Shown here: positions 58,931 to 64,000 of the stretch, piece after piece
Layout of the letters: each line of letters begins with the position of its first letter
Position numbering within the stretch: position 1 is the stretch's first letter
Translations under genes and position numbers: made by a program
Assembly: GCA_963854835.1 (NCBI GenBank)
Contig: OY978526.1
Location: 12,541,277 to 12,605,276 of the forward strand
Source of the DNA: Megamerina dolium
Lineage: Eukaryota; Arthropoda; Insecta; Diptera; Megamerinidae
Reading direction: 5' to 3'
DNA length: 64,000 bases
Notes under the pieces: model-generated
What the model saw: only the letters and a program-made list of their open reading frames with translations
Told to the model about the DNA's origin: nothing
The model's database searches: none

Positions 58931-61811
58931 AACAAAAAAGAATATTAGAATATATATTTTCTGTAGAGAAAACCAAATCATTGAAATCACTAAATATGCA
59001 ATTATTAATATTTTGTGGGCCGAGCACAATGTCTTTTTTATTTTTCCCCTGTTTATTTATAATTATACTGATATTCTTATTGAAGAAAAAAAAAATTGCA
59101 ATAAATCCCTAAATGTTTGATAAAATTTATAACATTTTTATGATGACTCATTAAGTACATACATATATTCCTTCCTAATTAATAAAAATGAAATACACTA
59201 TATATAAACCATTTTCTAAATTACCCATACAATCAGTCTATATTGTTCTTATTATCTGAATATATTCACATTATGAATATTATCTGGATTATTATTATAT
59301 TTATTTTCATTTCATTCATTGAATGGAAAAATAAAATTTTCTCTTGCGTTAACAGTTAATAAAACAGTTAGTTAATCGTAGTATATGGCTGACTACCCCA
59401 ATCGTATTTTACTCACTCTCTACCTGTCTCACTTTAAAAGTGTCACCAGCAGCAATCAGTCTAAATGGAGGAAACAAACAAACAAAAAAATGCATATGCT
59501 TGCGTGTATATTTGTATGGAATTTATTTGCATGTTGCTTAAAATTCTAATCAAAATAAATAAATAATAAAAGAAGAAAAAAAAAAAAACGAAACGAAAAT
59601 CTTGAAATTACAATCGACTCAGATTGAATTGATATGAGTGTGGGTTGGTGGTTGTTGGCGGCGGAACGGGGGTACTGGCGCTGTAATGATGTTGTACACG
59701 AGAAAACACTTAAAATTCCAGAATTAAACAACTGCTTGCTCATTTCGCTCTACTACATACAAGTACATTGAGAATGCGCTAAACTAGGCTAAGGGTGCTT
59801 GCTACGATGCTATTTTTCATTTAATTTATTTCCATTAAACACACACACACAACGTATCGTATCGTATGTATATTTACACATAAAACTTGACTTAAAACAA
59901 TATCATGTACAATACAATATACTCGTAGTAATAGTAGGTATTTTTAGAAAAGTTTATTTATCTTGCACAATAAAAATATTTTCGCGTTATTTCACCTCAA
60001 CACAATTCTCAAGTCCCGTGTCAATAGGCAATTATGCTAAAAGCTTAAGTAAGGGTGGAGCAGTAGCAGCAGCAGAACAAAGCAATTGTAATGACAGCAA
60101 TCAAATAAGGGAGTCAAGTAATAAGATGACACATATACTAGCGTCATAGAAATAGCCAATGTTTATGCCATGCTATAGGACAGTATAGTATAAATTATTA
60201 TTGTTTTTTTTTTTTTTGGTTTAATGAATGGTAGATGAAGGCGCGTACATATGTATATGTGTATTTAGTTAGTTGGTTAGTTAGTTAGTAGTTGGCTGGT
60301 TTATTACGTACCGTTTAAATTGCATGAAATCATCGCAACATTCCAAACGTAATGAAATTAGTCAAATATTAACAATGGAAATATGTCTCGCATGAATTTA
60401 ATATAGAGGGTGCTTTTTTCATTATACCGTTCGTTCGTACTGAAACTAAAGTGCAAATAATTTTGATTATTTTGCATGTGTGTGTGTGTGTGTTAATAAT
60501 TCACATTAATAATATCAATGGAACTCTAAAAATTACCCTTTCTATGTGTGTTCGTGTCAGTTGTCCACGTCATAATTGTAACCATCATCATCATCATCAT
60601 CATCATCATTATGATTGTAGCTGAAGAATTGTGAGTAGTAATGGCTACAAAAAAAAAAAGGACACACACTAGTTATAGTAATAAAATAATCGTATTTGGC
60701 GAAAGAGTGCTGAAGACAAGTGGGCAACAATATGTGACTAATGTGCATTAGTCAAGCAACTCATAAACAGTAGTCGTACATATTTACAAATATGTCTAGG
60801 TACCTACTTAGTAAATACAATAATATTATATAAAGTACTACAGTAGCAGTAGTATGGCAAACCCAATGATTGGTGTTGCGATTAAATTTTAACCCCTTTT
60901 TGTACATGTATTGAATATTTATATACTAACTACATATGTATATGTGTATGCGTTAACCACTATTTCATCTTACTCGATTGTATGTATTTGTTCTATTCGA
61001 ATGTTGGCGACATTAAGTTGACCCTTTCTTCTATGAAATGAAGGTGGTCCCTTTGGTGATTTCATTTTATTTCTTTTTTTCATTGTTTTTTTTTATTATT
61101 ATTCTTTTTGTTTCTATACATATACATTTTTTTTTTATTATTATTTTATTTATCTTATTGTTGAGAGTTGAGTGAAATTGAGACTTGAGAGCATGAAATG
61201 TGTTCATGTTGTGATGCATTGGGAATAGTAAGTTAATCAGTTGAATTATTAAAGTCGCCGAAAGTCATAAAGTCCGAAAGAATAAAATATTATAGAGAGA
61301 GTGGCAGCAGAAGGAGTAAAAGTTTATGCATTTGTGTATATCCAATTATATTCTACAGAATTACTTAGAAAGAAATGTACTAACATTAGCTTTAACATAA
61401 ATTTAATTTCAAGTTGAGATGAATGTTTAAAATTGCTCATTAAGCTTATACATTAACACAATACAACATGTTGTGTGATATTCTGTAATAAATAATATAT
61501 GTACAAATATACTTAAATAATCTTTGAGATAAAATATAAGACACAAAAGCTCTTTAGGGAATTCTTAGGCTATGACTTAGAACTTCTTCCAATAGTAAAT
61601 ATCATTGGGATTAATATATGGAAATTAAGCATAAGGTGAGACCAGGTATTGTACTGAAAAAAAAAAAAAAATTGAAAATGAGACATTAGAGGGAATATTC
61701 TATTGCGAAAATAGTGAATTGATATTACGACAATATTTTCAGGTTAACTAATATATACTTTTTATTAAGACTGTACGGTTAAGCATTTAATAAAATAATG
61801 CGATTAAGATA
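58931..61811. other. AT-rich non-coding stretch
   Basis: (ATC)n at 60584-60609, (GT)n near 60477-60492 and T-rich runs near 61070-61140. No gene is recognised. Confidence 0.5.
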
Positions 61812-61813
61812 TA

Positions 61814-63031
61814 CGACGGCGGTCCCAGAACTACACGACCTAACAAAGAAAACTCAGAAAATTTGGGAAAATTTTTCTTTATTTCTCAACATAATCTCCT
61901 TTTAGCTCTATACACTATATTCTATAACTTCGATACCCTGTTTATACCTAACTCCACCTCTTCATTGTTGGCAAATCTTCTGCCACCACGCCATTTTTTC
62001 AAATTTGGAAATAAAAAATAATCTGAAGAAACTAAATCTGGCGAATAAGTTACGTGCTGAAGCAATTTGAGCTTTAACTCATTGATTTTGGCCATCGCAA
62101 TAGCGGATGTGTGAACTGGTGCATTGTTTTGATGAAACAACACTTTCTTTTTCGCCAAATGCGGCCTTTTTCTTTAATTTCATCACTTAACATGCTGCAA
62201 CAAATTATCATAAGACTCGCCGTTGATTGTTTTTTCTTTTTGAAGATGATCAATAAAAATTATCCCACGTGCATCCCAAAAAAACATACGCCATAACCTT
62301 GCCTGCAGATGGAATTGCCTTCTTTGGACACGATTCTCCCCATTCAGTCCACTGTTTTGAGTGTTCCTTTGTCTCAGGTGTGAAGTGGTGGACCCATGTC
62401 TCATCCATGGTTACGAATCGATGCAAAAACTCGGCTTTATTACTGTGAAACATCACCAAACACTCTATTGATACATCTTCACGACGTCAATATTTCAATT
62501 TTGGTAAATTTTCGGTCAATATTCGATGTATAACACATTTTGAAATGCCTGTAATTTCACCTAGCTCACACATCCTCAGCCGGCGATCATCCAATACCAA
62601 TTTGTGGATTTTCTTAACCATTTCTGGCGTGGTCACCTCAATTGGTTGACCACTACGATGTTCATCTTGGCAGCTCATACTATCTCGTTTAAACTCAACC
62701 GTCCAATATTTTATGATCGTAAGCGAAGGAGCAGACTCCCCCAGAGTAGAATCTAGTTCGGCTTTAATATTCGTTGGACTGAAACCTTTCAAATGAAAGT
62801 ATTGAATAACATAACGGTGACCAATTTTTTCCATGTTTACAAATTTATTGAGGTCGTTAACTTTTGATGGATCCAAAAAAAAAAAAAAAAAAAACAAAAA
62901 AAAAAAAATACTAAACAACGTGGCGCCTTGGAACTTAAAACATATGTTTTATAAGGTTGCCACTTTTCACCAAAGTAATTTTTTTCAAACTGCATCTATA
63001 TGTCAGATCGCGTAGTCTGCAACCGGCCTCG
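61814..63031 (-). mobile_element. mariner (DD34D) element, near full length
   Basis: The left end reads CGACGGCGGTCCCAGAACTA, then CACGACCTAACA. The right end reads inward CGAGGCCGGTTGCAGACTAC, then GCGATCTGACA. These are diverged inverted repeats of about 30 bp. TA precedes the left end (61812-61813), while the right TA has been lost. At about 1.2 kb the length is normal for mariner. It is a different lineage from the copies at 17559 and 34605. Confidence 0.8.
61880..62834 (-). pseudogene. mariner transposase, catalytic D to N and frameshifts
   Basis: Translation from the ATG at 62834 gives MEKIGHRYVIQYFHLKGFSP, then APSLTIIKYW, DEHRSGQP and KKIHKLVLDDRRLRMCEL, the paired helix-turn-helix domain. 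I chose this start because upstream codons are only an A/T-run extension. A frame change follows near 62490. Next come FVTMDETWVHHF with the first catalytic aspartate, GCTWDNFY, and, in the last frame, VLFHQNNAPVHTS and YSPDLVSSDYFLF. The spacing from the second to the third catalytic site is 34 residues (DD34D), but the second is asparagine instead of aspartate (HQNN for HQDN). That single change alone would abolish activity. The end beyond RFANNEEVE is truncated or in another frame. Confidence 0.9.
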
Positions 63032-64000
63032 AAATTGCGATTAATCATTTATTTGATTAATAAAAAAATTAATTAATTAGGAATTTTATTAACAAAAAAA
63101 AAGGGAAATTATTTGAATAAACAGAATTTATTGCTTTTTTTTGAAATTTTTGTTATGATCCAAAAGCATTTCGGAAATTTAATAGGTTATTGAAATTTCT
63201 CTTATATAGCTCTTCTACGCTATCGAATGTTGTTTTGTCATTATTTCCCAAAAAAAAAAAAAAAGAAAATCATGAGACTTTTAAAAGACAATCATGCGCT
63301 TAAGTAAACACATAAGTAACTCATCAAAAACACTTATAATCACTTCGTCTTCGCCACCAGTATCGTCATCATCATCATCATTATAAGCTTCTAATGTATT
63401 TTATCCCTTTTTATGTGTGTGTGTGTGTGTGGATTGATGAATTCTCCTCTATTGAACCCTTTATCAAACGAAAAGAAAACAAACTTCAGCCGCCATCATC
63501 ATCAGCAACATTATTATTTACACATACAACAATACAGTAAATCATAATGTGACCAAAAATACGTTTTAAGCCTTTTTTAATTGCCATCACTCGTATGGAT
63601 ATAGTTTGAGTATATTCTTTTTGTTTTCTTCTTCTTCTTCTTCTACTACTTTTCTATTATTCTTGATCATTTCGGTGCCATTTATTTGTATAGTTTCTTT
63701 TGCAAACTTTCAACTTTCAATATTCATCATCAATAATTCTTGTCATGTGCGTGTCACATTTTTGACAGCTGTTGTTGTTGTTGTTGTTGTTGTTGTTGGT
63801 GCTGGTTTATTGCCATTGCCAAGGCTATTGATATGTGCTGCGTATAAGGAATTTTCAATAAGACCATACCAAAGGAAATTCATTAATGCCATCCATTCCT
63901 TAAACATTTTATGCCATTGAAGCAGGCACGAATACGCTTAGTAAGTATGTAGTTAAGAGTATATGATATGATGTAAGGAAAGAGTAGAATCCCTTTTTTT
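63032..64000. other. AT-rich flank with microsatellites
   Basis: (GT)n near 63415-63431, (ATC)n near 63365-63382, (CTT)n near 63628-63643 and (TTG)n at about 63770-63798. No gene is recognised. Confidence 0.5.

Noticed and set aside
1..64000. LTR retrotransposons, CRISPR arrays, rRNA genes and bacterial-type operons
   Set aside because: No long direct terminal repeats, gag or integrase motifs, spaced short palindromic repeats or rRNA-like conserved blocks were seen; the window is eukaryotic non-coding DNA.

Overview
The window looks like intergenic or large-intron DNA from a dipteran insect, most likely a tephritid fruit fly. The base composition is strongly AT-rich and full of simple repeats: (TTG)n, (GAT)n, (CA)n, (TA)n and long A/T runs. 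The recognisable transposable elements fit: several copies carry a DD41D transposase, the signature of the 'rosa' group first described from Ceratitis. I found no convincing exon of a host gene. Nearly all long open frames are either low-complexity sequence or decayed transposon coding regions.

Layout. 0.6-1.4 kb: a 142-bp tandem duplication and a mariner scrap. 4.3-5.7 kb: a Tc1-like element with both terminal inverted repeats (TIRs), interrupted by two SINE pieces. 7.8-8.3 kb: mariner remnant. 10.2-11.3 kb: 5'-truncated LINE (reverse transcriptase) flanked by a 12-bp target-site duplication (TSD). 16.5 kb: SINE. 17.6 kb: mariner 5' end. 23.2 kb: 300-bp DD41D derivative. 25.7-26.9 kb: DD41D copy, minus strand. 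29.0-30.3 kb: a SINE with an alternative tail next to a LINE 3' end. 32.3 kb: fragment of an RNase H-type LINE. 34.6-35.0 kb: 440-bp mariner deletion derivative. 37.1-38.4 kb: DD41D copy, plus strand. 40.0 kb: LINE tail. 42.2-43.1 kb: second DD41D subfamily. 44.3-45.1 kb: satellite of about 153 bp. 47.1-48.1 kb: a different higher-order minisatellite. 50.6-51.5 kb: SINE 3' half followed by a LINE C-terminus. 55.2 kb: SINE with a perfect 12-bp TSD. 56.7-58.9 kb: the 153-bp satellite again, split by an RNase H-type LINE. 61.8-63.0 kb: nearly full-length DD34D mariner.

How the parts may work together. The main observation is a SINE family with a tRNA-like head (A and B boxes; five minus-strand copies and one plus-strand copy). 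Its 3' end seems to share a short module with the LINE family found at 10.2, 29.8, 40.0 and 50.9 kb. The module is a small hairpin, then GCCACATA(A), then a short simple-repeat tail. Where a TSD is clear, it is 12 bp for both SINE and LINE. I infer that the LINE machinery mobilises the SINE. All transposase and reverse transcriptase frames here carry stops, frameshifts or deletions, so I see no autonomous element in the window.
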